This document shows positions 51,842 to 61,592 of a stretch of DNA of 64,000 bases, piece by piece (the first letter of the stretch is position 1; every line of letters starts with the position of its first letter). The notes below the pieces were generated by a model. The model did not search any database and was not told the DNA's origin. It was given only the letters and a program-made list of their open reading frames with translations. This DNA comes from Desulfohalobiaceae bacterium S24 (GTDB lineage: Bacteria; Desulfobacterota; Desulfovibrionia; Desulfovibrionales; Desulfothermaceae), in contig JAABTT010000009.1 in the NCBI GenBank assembly GCA_011389765.1, positions 1 to 64,000 on the forward strand, read 5' to 3'. The translations under genes were made by a program, and so were the position numbers.

Positions 51842-53794
51842 ATGCCGAGAGTTTATTTTTTGCCTCATGAACGGGAGATCGATGTTCAGGAGGGGTCCAC
51901 CCTGATCCGGGCGGCCCTGGAAGCGGGGGTGCACATCAATGCTTCCTGCGGGGGAACCGGGGTCTGCGGCAAGTGCCGGGTTTTGGTGGAAGAAGGCGAA
52001 GTGCAGGGGGGCATCAATGAGAAATTGGGCGAAGCCGATCAGGCCAAGGGCTACCGACTGGCCTGTCAGGCCACGGTTGTATCGGATTTGAAAATCAGAG
52101 TGCCCGTGGAATCCGAAATGGATGCCGCCGTGCTCAATGTCCAGGCAACACCGAGGCGGACCGCGCATATCCGGCAGGTGGACCTCCAGGATTTCAAGGA
52201 AAAAGGGCTGTTTCTCCCCCCGGTGGAAAAGAAATATCTGCAAATGACCCCGCCCTCGGCCGAGGATAACGCCTCTGATGTGACCCGGGTGGTCAACGCC
52301 TTGAAGCTGGATCATGACGAGCACCAGCTGGAGGTCGGCTTTTATTTGATTCGAAAAGTAGCGGATGTCCTCCGGGAGCAGGAATTCAAGGCCACGGTCA
52401 CTTTGGCCAGGCCGGTGCATGAAGACGGGAAGACCGGCATCATTAATATTCAGGCCGGGGATACCGCAGCACGGAATTATGCCGTGGCCATGGATGTGGG
52501 CACGACAACCATTTACGGGCAGATCCTGGATTTGAACAGCGGCGAGGTCCAGGCGGAGTACGGGGATTTCAACGCCCAGATGAGCTATGGCGAGGATGTG
52601 ATCAACCGGATCGTGCACGCGGAAAAGGGGAACGGACTTGAAGAGTTGACCACAGCGGTCCTGAAAACCATCAATAATGTGATCCGCCGGATCATGAAGA
52701 AAGCCGAGGTGGATCCTGAGGACATCTCCACCATCACCCTGGCCGGCAACACCACCATGACCCAGCTGCTGCTCAAGCTCAATCCACGCTATATCCGGCG
52801 TTCGCCCTATGTGCCGGCCTGCACCTTGTTTCCGCCCATCAAGGCCCATGAACTGGGAATCGAACTCGGGGATCACGTGCTGGCCCTGGTCTATCCCTCC
52901 ATATCCAGTTATGTGGGAGGGGATATCGTAGCCGGCGTCATGGGCTCGCTCATGTATCGCTCCGAGGAGATCATTCTGTACGTGGATATCGGGACCAATG
53001 CCGAAATCGTGATCGGGAACAAAGACTGGATGGCCTGTGCTGCCTGCTCCGCCGGGCCCGCCTTTGAGGGCGGCGGGATGAAGTTCGGGGTTCGGGCGGA
53101 AAAAGGGGCCATTGAGGATTTTTCCGTGGATCCCGTCACCCTGGAGCCCATGAATTTGACCATCGGTCAGAAAAAGCCCATCGGCATCTGCGGATCAGGT
53201 CTGATCACCATGGTCGCGGTCATGTTTGAGACCGGGATCATCGACAACCGGGGGAAGTTCAATCAGGATTTAAAGACCTCCAGGATCAGAGAGCAGGACG
53301 GCATCTGGGAATATGTTTTGGCCTGGGCCGAAGAGACCGATATCGGCCGGGATGTGGTCCTGCAGGAACCGGATATCGACAATCTGATCAGGGCCAAAGG
53401 CGCGATTTACAGCGGCTGTTTAACTCTGTTGAGCGAAATCGGATTGTCCATCGCCGATCTGGATCGGATCCTGGTGGCCGGAGGCTTCGGCAGCTACGTG
53501 GACCTGGAAAAAGCCATGACCATCGGTCTTTTGCCGGAAATGGATCCGGACAAAATCACCTATGTGGGCAACGGCTCCCTGATGGGGGCGAAGATGAGTT
53601 CCTTGAACAACCGCATCCGCCGGGATGTGACCGAGGTCACCAAGAAAATGACCAATTTTGAACTCTCGGAGACCAATTCCTATATGGACAATTATATCGG
53701 GTCCTTGTTTCTGCCGCATACCAATCTGGACCAGTTTCCACGTCTGGAAGAACGGCTCAAGCAGCGGAAGCAGCAGATGAAAGAGATTGTGTGA
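51842..53794 (+). CDS. acsV: Corrinoid activation protein RACo (AcsV) with 2Fe-2S domain
   Basis: 650 residues. Reduces the inactive Co(II) form of the corrinoid Fe-S protein to Co(I) with ATP. N-terminal 2Fe-2S domain: CGGTGVCGKC near residues 38-47, then the fourth Cys in LACQATV near 77. A linker domain follows (about 90-205), then the ASKHA/DUF4445 part: AMDVGTTTIYGQILDL near 218, LAGNTTMTQLLLKLNPRYIRRSPYVPA, VYPSISSYVGGDIVAG, YVDIGTNAEIVIGNKDW and GICGSGLITMVAVMFE. GGAGGAAACCCAT precedes the ATG. The gene is followed by the corrinoid protein subunit it should act upon. Confidence 0.93.
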   Translation: MPRVYFLPHEREIDVQEGSTLIRAALEAGVHINASCGGTGVCGKCRVLVEEGEVQGGINEKLGEADQAKGYRLACQATVVSDLKIRVPVESEMDAAVLNVQATPRRTAHIRQVDLQDFKEKGLFLPPVEKKYLQMTPPSAEDNASDVTRVVNALKLDHDEHQLEVGFYLIRKVADVLREQEFKATVTLARPVHEDGKTGIINIQAGDTAARNYAVAMDVGTTTIYGQILDLNSGEVQAEYGDFNAQMSYGEDVINRIVHAEKGNGLEELTTAVLKTINNVIRRIMKKAEVDPEDISTITLAGNTTMTQLLLKLNPRYIRRSPYVPACTLFPPIKAHELGIELGDHVLALVYPSISSYVGGDIVAGVMGSLMYRSEEIILYVDIGTNAEIVIGNKDWMACAACSAGPAFEGGGMKFGVRAEKGAIEDFSVDPVTLEPMNLTIGQKKPIGICGSGLITMVAVMFETGIIDNRGKFNQDLKTSRIREQDGIWEYVLAWAEETDIGRDVVLQEPDIDNLIRAKGAIYSGCLTLLSEIGLSIADLDRILVAGGFGSYVDLEKAMTIGLLPEMDPDKITYVGNGSLMGAKMSSLNNRIRRDVTEVTKKMTNFELSETNSYMDNYIGSLFLPHTNLDQFPRLEERLKQRKQQMKEIV

Positions 53795-54013
53795 TTTTTT
53801 TCACAAACAAAGGGATTGCGGGGATCTTTTTTCGGGGAATATGAGCCGACGCCGGGCCGGTTCAGGTGCGTTCAACCCGCTGCGAATAAAGATGTTTTTC
53901 TATGCAGAGGCAGCAAGCTCAGCTCGTGCGCGCCTTTGTTGACAAGCCTTTATTTTGCAGTTAATTCAATATAAATTTTTCTCAAAAACCTCAATCTATA
54001 ATAAGGAGTGGAT

Positions 54014-55600
54014 ATGGGTTTTGAAATGGTCAAGGAAAAATACACCGGCGGTATCCGAGAGGTTGTCCTGGGCAAGGGCGATCAGGCCGTCAAGGTCGGT
54101 GGGGAAGGGTGTCTCCCCTTTTATCAGTTTGAAGGGGACATTCCCAACAAGCCGAAGATCGCCATGGAAATCTGGGATATGGAGCCTCCGGAATGGCCTG
54201 ATGCGGCAAAAGTGCCTTTTCAGGATGTTCTGGGGGATCCTGGGGCCTGGGCGAAAAAGTGCGTCTCGGAGTACGGGGCGGACATGATCGTGCTGCAGCT
54301 CAAAGCAACCGATCCCAATGAAAAGGATGTCGGCGCCGCGGAGGCCGTGAAGACAGTCAAAACGGTCTTGGAGGCCATTGAAGTTCCCCTCATTATCTGG
54401 GGCACGGCCAATGTGGACAAAGACGCCGAGGTCCTGAAGAAAATCGCCGAAGACTGTCAGGGCGATAATCTGGTTATTGGTCCGGTGGAAGACGCCAATC
54501 ACAAGTCCATCGGCGCCGCGATCATGGGATTCGGGCACACCGCCATCGCCTCCTCGCCCATTGACATCAATCTGGCCAAGCAGATCAACATCCTGCTGGA
54601 AAACCTCGGCCTGAGCATGGACAAGATGATCATCGATCCGACCACCGGCGGTCTGGGCTATGGCATGGAGTATTCCTATTCAGTCATGGAGCGTATCAAA
54701 CTGGCGGCCATGACCTTTGGGGACGACAAGCTGCAGCTCCCGATAATCAACAACCTGGCCAACGAGGTTTGGAAATGCAAGGAAGCCAAGCAGCCTCTGG
54801 AAGAAGATCAGACCCTGGGCGATCCAGAGAGACGGGCTATTATGATGGAGGCCGTGGGGGCTGTTTCCTATCTCATGGCCGGCTCCAATATTTTGATCAT
54901 GCGTCATCCCGAAGCGGTGCGTATGACTCGGTCCTTCATTGATTTGATCACGGACGGGGGCTCGGCTGAAAAGGTAGCCGGCATCCGGAAAATGCTTCCG
55001 GATGTGGAGGTGGATTATGCCGCTTTGGCGCCGGAGCCGGATTTGACGATCAAGGAAGAGGCCAAAAAGACGGCCCCGGCTCAAAAGGCCGCGCCCAAGG
55101 AAGAGAAGAAGCCCGAGGCCGCCAAGGAACCCCCCAAGGAAAAAGAGGCCGCCGAGCCTGCCAAGGCGGAACCGTCCGCCGCACCCGAGTCAGCGAAAGA
55201 AGCCCCCAAACCTGAACCCGCGAAAGAAGAACCCAAGCCTGCCGCACCAAGTGCGGCGCCTTCGGTCGGACCGGCGCTCGGAGCCGAAGAGCTCAAGGCC
55301 ATTATCCGGGACACGGTCAAGGAAGTGGTCACGGCCATGAAGGAAGAAGACAAGGCCAAGGCAGAGGCCAAGAAAGAGGCCAAACCCGAGCCTGAAGAGG
55401 CCAAGGAAGATCCGGCCAAGAAAGAGGCTGCTGTGGCAGCCAAGCTTGAGGCCGATGCCAAGGAGATCCGTTCCTCGTATGAGAAGAAAAGAGCCGGCCG
55501 AGCTGCTGAACCTGCTCCGGATCTTGGCTTGGACAAGAAGCAGCCTGAAAAAACCGATAAGATGATCTTTGGTCTGGATCTGATTCACAAACGGGCCTGA
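54014..55600 (+). CDS. acsD: Corrinoid/iron-sulfur protein small subunit (AcsD/CdhD) with long C-terminal extension
   Basis: 528 residues. The start is ATG 54014 with AAGGAG five bases upstream. Residues 1 to about 325 form the usual subunit: GGIREVVLGKG, VGGEGCLPFYQFEG near 29, ADMIVLQLKATDPNE, WGTANVDKDAEVLKK and IIDPTTGGLGYGMEYSYS. Typical AcsD ends there. The following 190-odd residues are low-complexity (A, K, P, E) with one helical island AEELKAIIRDTVKEVVTAM, ending KMIFGLDLIHKRA. The extension may tether partners in the complex. The catalytic role with AcsC is to carry the methyl group. Confidence 0.93.
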   Translation: MGFEMVKEKYTGGIREVVLGKGDQAVKVGGEGCLPFYQFEGDIPNKPKIAMEIWDMEPPEWPDAAKVPFQDVLGDPGAWAKKCVSEYGADMIVLQLKATDPNEKDVGAAEAVKTVKTVLEAIEVPLIIWGTANVDKDAEVLKKIAEDCQGDNLVIGPVEDANHKSIGAAIMGFGHTAIASSPIDINLAKQINILLENLGLSMDKMIIDPTTGGLGYGMEYSYSVMERIKLAAMTFGDDKLQLPIINNLANEVWKCKEAKQPLEEDQTLGDPERRAIMMEAVGAVSYLMAGSNILIMRHPEAVRMTRSFIDLITDGGSAEKVAGIRKMLPDVEVDYAALAPEPDLTIKEEAKKTAPAQKAAPKEEKKPEAAKEPPKEKEAAEPAKAEPSAAPESAKEAPKPEPAKEEPKPAAPSAAPSVGPALGAEELKAIIRDTVKEVVTAMKEEDKAKAEAKKEAKPEPEEAKEDPAKKEAAVAAKLEADAKEIRSSYEKKRAGRAAEPAPDLGLDKKQPEKTDKMIFGLDLIHKRA

Positions 55601-55660
55601 GATTCGTGGCCTTGCGTGTGACGATTTGAATGAGCACGAGATTTATAAAGGAGTTCCCTT

Positions 55661-57661
55661 ATGGCAGAAGATAAAAAAGTCGAGAAGAAGAAAGCGGCCG
55701 TAACCAAGCTGGACAAAGCCAAAAAGGCCTATGATCCAAAAGAGGCCACGATTTGCGAGGCCACCCGGCAGATGCTGGAAAAATCCCAGCGGGACGGGGT
55801 GGAAACCGCTTATGATCGAGCCTTTGACATGAAGGCCTGTCCCATCGGGGCGGATTCGGCCTGCTGCAAGCACTGTTCCATGGGCCCCTGCCGTTTGAAC
55901 GCCAAGGATCCCTACGGCAAGGTCGGGGTCTGCGGGGCGACCATCGACACCTTCCAGGCCCGGAATTTTGCACGCATGGTGGCGGCCGGAGCCGCGGCCC
56001 ATACCGACCACGGCATGAGCATGCTGGATGTTTTCCGGGAGGTGGTCAAGGGCGAGATCAAGGATTATAAAATCAAGGATCCGGTTAAATTGGAAAGCGT
56101 GGCCCAGTCCATCGGCATTGAAACCGAAGACCGCACCGTTGGCGAGATCGCCATGGACCTGTATGAAGAGCTGGAGCGCACCTACACCCAGGTGGAGGGG
56201 GAAATCCCCTTTATGAAACGGGTCCCGGAAAAGACCCTGGAGACCTGGCGCAAGCTGGGCATTGTTCCCCGCGGTTCCATGCGGGAGATCATGGAGATGA
56301 TGCACCGCACCCACATGGGCGTGGACCAGCATTATGAGAATATCGCCAGGCAGTTCAGCCGGACCGCCTTGTCCGACGGCTGGGGCGGCTCCATGGTAGC
56401 CACCGAGATCTCGGACATCCTCTTCGGGACCCCGACCCCGGTCCAGGCCGACGTGAATATGGGCTGTCTCAAGGAAGACATGGTGAACATCATAGTCCAC
56501 GGCCACGAACCGAATCTCTTCGAGACCATGCTTGTCTCGGTCAATGACCCGGCTCTGGTGGAATCCGCCAAAGAGGCGGGGGCCAAGGGCATCAATCTCT
56601 GCGGCATGTGCTGTTCCGGGGCGGAAATGCTCTCCAGGCACGGCATCCCCCATGCCGGAAATTTCATGTCCACCGAGCCGATCCTGATCACCGGAGCGGT
56701 GGACGCCATGGCCGTGGATGTCCAGTGCATCAAGCAGGGGCTGGCTTCGGTGGCCAAATGCTACGGCTCCTATCTGTTCACCACCAATCCCAGATGCCAC
56801 ATCGAAGGGGCTGAGCATATCGAGTTCGTGGAGCATGATCCCAAGGCCTGCACCGACGAGGTCGTGGTCAAGGCCATCGCCCGCTTCAAGAACCGCACCG
56901 CCAAGGTGGAGATCCCCAATATCAAAAACGCCGGGATCCACGGTTTTTCCCACGAATACATCGAGTACATGCTCGGCGGGACCTTCCGGGCCTCCTACTG
57001 GCCTTTGAACGACAACATCATCAACGGCCGGATCCGTGGCATCGCCGGTGTGGTGGGCTGCACCAACCCCAGGGTCAAGCATGACTGGGTGCACGTGGAA
57101 ATGGTCAAGGAGCTTATCAAAAACGACGTCCTGGTCCTGCAGACCGGGTGTTCCCAGATTTCCCTGGCCAAGGCCGGTCTCTTGACGCCGGACGCCGCGT
57201 ATATGGCCGGCGACGGTCTGGCCGAAGTCTGCGAAACCGTGGGTATGCCTCCGGTGCTCGGCCTGGGCTCCTGCGTGGACAACAGCCGAATCCTTATTGC
57301 GGCCTCGGCCGTGGTCAAGGCCGGCGGCCTCGGGGAGAGCATCGCCGATCTTCCGGCGGCCGGGGCCGCACCGGAGTGGATGAGTGAAAAAGCCATCTCC
57401 ATCGGCCAGTATTTTGTGGCTTCCGGGGTGTACACCATCTTCGGGGTGACCTTCCCGGTGACCGATCAGACGAAATTCAAGAATTTGCTCTTTCAGGGGA
57501 TGGAAGATCAGGGGCTGGGCAAATGGGACTTTGCCGTAGATCCCTATGAAATGGCCCACAAAATGATCGCCCATATCGACAAGAAGCGCAGCGCCCTGGG
57601 AATCGACAAGGCCAGGGAGCGGGTGCTCATGTCCATGGACGACCGACGGACCCTGGAATAG
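55661..57661 (+). CDS. cooS: Carbon monoxide dehydrogenase catalytic subunit
   Basis: 666 residues, Ni-Fe-S CODH (AcsA/CooS family); interconverts CO2 and CO. B/D-cluster cysteines at the N-terminus in CPIGADSACCKHCSMGPCRLNAKDPYGKVGVCGA (about 61-95). C-cluster and channel landmarks: NIIVHGHEPN with a His, INLCGMCCSGAEMLSRHG near 310, VGCTNPRVKHDW near 465, LQTGCSQISLAKAGL near 492 and LGSCVDNSRI near 530. AAGGAG lies before the ATG. Position between acsD and acsB indicates the ACS-bound form (acsA). Confidence 0.97.
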   Translation: MAEDKKVEKKKAAVTKLDKAKKAYDPKEATICEATRQMLEKSQRDGVETAYDRAFDMKACPIGADSACCKHCSMGPCRLNAKDPYGKVGVCGATIDTFQARNFARMVAAGAAAHTDHGMSMLDVFREVVKGEIKDYKIKDPVKLESVAQSIGIETEDRTVGEIAMDLYEELERTYTQVEGEIPFMKRVPEKTLETWRKLGIVPRGSMREIMEMMHRTHMGVDQHYENIARQFSRTALSDGWGGSMVATEISDILFGTPTPVQADVNMGCLKEDMVNIIVHGHEPNLFETMLVSVNDPALVESAKEAGAKGINLCGMCCSGAEMLSRHGIPHAGNFMSTEPILITGAVDAMAVDVQCIKQGLASVAKCYGSYLFTTNPRCHIEGAEHIEFVEHDPKACTDEVVVKAIARFKNRTAKVEIPNIKNAGIHGFSHEYIEYMLGGTFRASYWPLNDNIINGRIRGIAGVVGCTNPRVKHDWVHVEMVKELIKNDVLVLQTGCSQISLAKAGLLTPDAAYMAGDGLAEVCETVGMPPVLGLGSCVDNSRILIAASAVVKAGGLGESIADLPAAGAAPEWMSEKAISIGQYFVASGVYTIFGVTFPVTDQTKFKNLLFQGMEDQGLGKWDFAVDPYEMAHKMIAHIDKKRSALGIDKARERVLMSMDDRRTLE

Positions 57662-57762
57662 GCCAAGCCCATCACCAAGCGCGTGGTTGAGCTGATGAGC
57701 ACACTGAAGATGCATATATTTTTTGCTAGTTATACAGCAAATCCTCAAAAAAGGAGGACTCT

Positions 57763-60003
57763 ATGTCGAGATTAGTCGCGTTTGCAGCCATTCAAGGCGG
57801 CTATAACGTTGTTTCAAAGGTGGAAGGGGAATACCAGCAGGCCCTGGAAACATTTGAAGCCGGGACCAAGGTCGGATTTCCCAATACGGCCTATTATCTG
57901 CCGGTCATCTATTCTTTGACCGGGATCAAGATCGAAACCCTGGAAGATATGCAAAAACCTCTGGATTTTGCGAAAAAACTCCTTCCGCCCCATATCAAGG
58001 GCAAAAATCATCTGCCCTACCTCGGCTCCCTGCTGGATGCAGGCATGGCCACCCTGTTTGCTTTTGAGCTGCAGGAGGCCTTGAAGATTCTGAAGAATCC
58101 GGATGTCTACCTTCCCAGCGCGGAAGAAATCGACGAAGACAGCGGCAAGGTCTGGATGGGACCGGCGGACGACGTGATCATGCGCAAGCGGGGCGTGGAG
58201 TTCGTTGACGGTTCGGCTCCGGGCTTCGCGGCCATTGTCGGGGCCGCTCCGGATGCGGAGACGGCCAAGGCCCTGGTTGAAGATTATCAGCGCAAGAATC
58301 TGTATATCTTCCTGGCCGCCAACCAGAACGGAACCACCGTGGCTGAACAGCTCCTGGAAGCCGATGTCCAGATCGGCTGGAACACCCGGATCGTGCCCTT
58401 CGGCCGGGAAATCTCTTCGGCCATCTTCGCCCTGGGCTTCGCCAACCGGGCGGCCATGGCCTTCGGCGGCATTGAACCCGGCGACTACAAACGGATCTTG
58501 AAATACAACAAGGACCGGATTTTCGCCTTTGTCAATGCCCTGGGCGATGTGAACGCGGAATGGGCCGGGGCCGCGGCCGGCTGCGTCAACTGGGGATTTC
58601 CCACCATCGCGGATACCGATATTCCGGAAATCCTGCCCACCGGAGTCTGCACCTACGAGCACGTGGTGGCCAATGTCCCCCACAATGAAATGTCCCAGCG
58701 CTCCATCGAGATTCGGGGGCTCAAGGTCCAGGTCACCGAGATCGATATCCCCTGCGCCTTTGGGCCGGCCTATGAAGGGGAGCGCATCCGCAAGGCCGAC
58801 CTCCATTCTCAGATGGGCGGGGGCAAGACCCAGTGCACCGAGCTGGTCAAGATGGCGGATATGAATGATATCGAAGACGGGAAGGTGGAGATTGTCGGGC
58901 CGAACATCGGAGATATCAAGGAAGGGGATACCCTGCCCCTGGGAATCTATGTCCAGATCGCCGGCCGGGAATTCCAGGACGACTTCGAACCGATTCTGGA
59001 ACGGCAGATCCACCATCTGGTAAACTATATCCAGGGGGTGATGCACATCGGACAACGGGACATCTCCTGGGTCCGGGTGGGCAAGCCGGCCGTGGAAAAG
59101 GGCTTTACCCTGAAGGATATCGGGGTGGTGCTGCACGCCAAGATGCATCAGGATTTCGGCAAGATCCTGGACAAGGTCCAGGTCACCCTGTACACCAAGC
59201 AAAAGGACGTGGACGAGCTGACCAAACGGGCCCGGGCCGAATACAAACAGCGGGATGAACGGGTGGAAAACATGCGGGACGAGGATGTGGAGACCTATTA
59301 TTCCTGCACCCTGTGCCAGTCCTTTGCCCCGAACCACGTCTGCACGGTCAGCCCGGAACGGACCGGACTCTGCGGGGCCTATAACTGGATGGACTGCAAG
59401 GCATCCTTTGAGATCAATCCCACCGGCCCGAACCAGCCCATTGAAAAGGGCGAATGCCTGGATAAGGACCTGGGTCAGTGGAAAGGCGTCAATGAATTTA
59501 TTTACAATGCCTCCAAGGGCGGCATTGACCATTATAATTTCTACTCCATTGTGTTTGACCCCATGACCACCTGCGGCTGCTGCGAGTGCGTGGCCGCGGT
59601 GCTGCCCTCCTGCAACGGGGTGATGACCGTGAACCGGGATTATCAGGGCGAAACCCCCTGCGGGATGACCTTCACCACCCTGGCCGGGACCATCGGCGGC
59701 GGGGCCTCCACCCCTGGTTTCGTGGGTCATTCCAAGTTCAACATCACCCAGCGCAAGTTCATCCGCGGAGACGGACCCAAGGACAAGGAAGAAGGTGGCC
59801 TGCTGCGCATGGTCTGGATGCCCAAGATGCTTAAGGAAGAGATCAAGGACCGGGTGGACTCCCGGGCCAAGGAACTCGGGATCCCGGATTTTCTGGACCG
59901 GGTCGCGGATGAGACCGTGGGCACCACTGAAGCCGAGGTCATGGAGTTCTTGAAAAAGAAAAAGCACCCGGCCCTGGATATGGATCCGATTATGGGCAGC
60001 TAG
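57763..60003 (+). CDS. acsB: Acetyl-CoA synthase, bacterial type
   Basis: 746 residues, the full bacterial form including the N-terminal CODH-binding domain (archaeal CdhC, around 470, lacks it). Joins CO, the methyl group of the corrinoid protein and CoA at the Ni-Ni-4Fe-4S A-cluster. The cysteines of the A-cluster are in YYSCTLCQSFAPNHVC with GLCGAYNWMDCK (about 508-545) and MTTCGCCECVAAVLPSCNG (about 602-620), followed by GETPCGMTFTTLAGTIGGG. AAGGAGG precedes the ATG. A 199-base gap follows with nothing identifiable. Confidence 0.97.
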   Translation: MSRLVAFAAIQGGYNVVSKVEGEYQQALETFEAGTKVGFPNTAYYLPVIYSLTGIKIETLEDMQKPLDFAKKLLPPHIKGKNHLPYLGSLLDAGMATLFAFELQEALKILKNPDVYLPSAEEIDEDSGKVWMGPADDVIMRKRGVEFVDGSAPGFAAIVGAAPDAETAKALVEDYQRKNLYIFLAANQNGTTVAEQLLEADVQIGWNTRIVPFGREISSAIFALGFANRAAMAFGGIEPGDYKRILKYNKDRIFAFVNALGDVNAEWAGAAAGCVNWGFPTIADTDIPEILPTGVCTYEHVVANVPHNEMSQRSIEIRGLKVQVTEIDIPCAFGPAYEGERIRKADLHSQMGGGKTQCTELVKMADMNDIEDGKVEIVGPNIGDIKEGDTLPLGIYVQIAGREFQDDFEPILERQIHHLVNYIQGVMHIGQRDISWVRVGKPAVEKGFTLKDIGVVLHAKMHQDFGKILDKVQVTLYTKQKDVDELTKRARAEYKQRDERVENMRDEDVETYYSCTLCQSFAPNHVCTVSPERTGLCGAYNWMDCKASFEINPTGPNQPIEKGECLDKDLGQWKGVNEFIYNASKGGIDHYNFYSIVFDPMTTCGCCECVAAVLPSCNGVMTVNRDYQGETPCGMTFTTLAGTIGGGASTPGFVGHSKFNITQRKFIRGDGPKDKEEGGLLRMVWMPKMLKEEIKDRVDSRAKELGIPDFLDRVADETVGTTEAEVMEFLKKKKHPALDMDPIMGS

Positions 60004-60201
60004 ACCAGTGAGGCATGGGAATGAGTGTTTGATCGAAAATCCCTGTTTGGGCGCAAACTTGCCCGGATACGAGGAACAAAAGATGATGAAACCGAAGTGT
60101 ATTTTTTTCAGATACATGAGGATTTCAGAATCTTGCCGTGACAAAGTAGATGGGTGAGTTTTCGTGCAAACACGAGGAACTATAAAGAGAAGGAGTGAGT
60201 G

Positions 60202-61542
60202 ATGGGACTTACAGGAATTCAAATATTTAAGATGCTGCCCCAGACCAACTGCAAGGAATGCGGTGCAGCCACCTGCCTGGCTTTTGCCATGAACCTGGCT
60301 GCGGGCAAGGCCGAGTTGGACAGTTGCCCTTACGTTTCGGATGAGGCCCGGGAAAAGCTGTCCGAGGCCTCGGCCCCGCCGATTCGGCCGGTGAAGATCG
60401 GAAAGGGGGTGCGGGAGCGGACTGTCGGCGGAGAGACGGTTGAATACCGTCATGAGAAAACATTTTTCAATCAGCCGGCTTTTGCCGCGCTGGTCAATGC
60501 CGATATCGCTGAAGACGAACTCAAGAAAAAACTGGCGGTGTTCAATGCCTTTCAGTTCGACCGGGTCGGCTTCAATCTGCGGCCGGAGTTTTTGGCGGTC
60601 AAAGACGTGAATCAGGACGCGACAGCCTTTGCCAAAACCGCCAAACTCATTGCCGAGACCTCGGAATTCAACCTGATCCTCATGAGCCAGGACAAGGCGG
60701 TCATGGAAGCCGGGATTGAGGCCAGCAAATTCAAGCGGCCCCTGATCTACGCGGCCACCAAGGACACGGTGGACGACTATGGCCAGCTGGCCAAGGATAA
60801 GGAGTTGCCCCTGGCGGTAAAAGGGGAATCGGTCGATGAAGTCATGGAACTGTCTGAAAAACTGACCGGCATGGGGGCCAAGGATCTGATCCTGGATACC
60901 GGGGCCAGAGAGATCAAGCAGTGCTTTGAGGATCAGGTGGGCATGCGCCGGGCCGCCCTGCGGGCGAAGAATAAGTCCGTGGGTTTTCCGACGATTGCCT
61001 TCCCCTGCGAAATGGCCTCCAATCTGGATATGGAAGGGCTCATCGGCGGGATGCTGGTGGCCAAGTACGGATCGATCCTGGTGTTTTCCGATTTTACTTC
61101 GGAGCTGCTTTTTCCCCTGCTCCTGGAGCGCTTGAACATCTACACCGACCCGCAGCGGCCCATGACCGTGACCGAGGGCATCTACGAGATCGGCAAGCCG
61201 GACGAGAATTCCCCGATCATGGTGACCACCAATTTCGCTTTGACCTATTTCATCGTGGCCGGAGAAATCGAGGCCAGCAAAGTGCCCACCTGGCTCTTGA
61301 TCAAGGACGCCGAAGGCTTGTCTGTGTTGACCGCCTGGGCCGCGGGCAAGTTTGCCGGGGACGATGTGGGTATGTTCATCAAGAAATGCGGTATCACCGA
61401 CAAGGTGAAGAACCAGGAGGTCATCATCCCCGGGTACGCCGCAGCAATTGTCGGGGAAATCGAAGAAGAGCTTCCGGATTGGAAAGTCACGGTCGGCCCG
61501 CGGGAAGCGGCCCATATCCCGGCCTTTCTCAAGGCGCGCTAA
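60202..61542 (+). CDS. acsC: Corrinoid/iron-sulfur protein large subunit (AcsC/CdhE)
   Basis: 446 residues from ATG 60202 (AAGGAG upstream). The N-terminal 4Fe-4S domain has C-x2-C-x4-C-x16-C at residues 17, 20, 25 and 42 (NCKECGAATC...DSC). A TIM barrel follows, and the corrinoid-binding C-terminal part includes NFALTYFIVAGEIEASKVPTWLLI near 335 and VIIPGYAAAIVGEIEEELPDW near 415. It carries the methyl group between AcsE and AcsB; partner of acsD, which lies 4.6 kb upstream rather than adjacent. Confidence 0.96.
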   Translation: MGLTGIQIFKMLPQTNCKECGAATCLAFAMNLAAGKAELDSCPYVSDEAREKLSEASAPPIRPVKIGKGVRERTVGGETVEYRHEKTFFNQPAFAALVNADIAEDELKKKLAVFNAFQFDRVGFNLRPEFLAVKDVNQDATAFAKTAKLIAETSEFNLILMSQDKAVMEAGIEASKFKRPLIYAATKDTVDDYGQLAKDKELPLAVKGESVDEVMELSEKLTGMGAKDLILDTGAREIKQCFEDQVGMRRAALRAKNKSVGFPTIAFPCEMASNLDMEGLIGGMLVAKYGSILVFSDFTSELLFPLLLERLNIYTDPQRPMTVTEGIYEIGKPDENSPIMVTTNFALTYFIVAGEIEASKVPTWLLIKDAEGLSVLTAWAAGKFAGDDVGMFIKKCGITDKVKNQEVIIPGYAAAIVGEIEEELPDWKVTVGPREAAHIPAFLKAR

Positions 61543-61592
61543 GCTCATGCTCCGGAACTGCACAACACTCAACTCAAACAAAGGGGACTCAT

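Noticed and set aside
53939-53967. Possible sigma-70 promoter TTGACA-N17-TAATTC before acsD
   Set aside because: The -35 is perfect, but the -10 is poor and the better TATAAA is 25 bases away. Not strong enough to list as a feature.
55643-57748. Open frame of about 700 codons on the minus strand
   Set aside because: Antisense to the CODH gene, which shows clear family motifs throughout.
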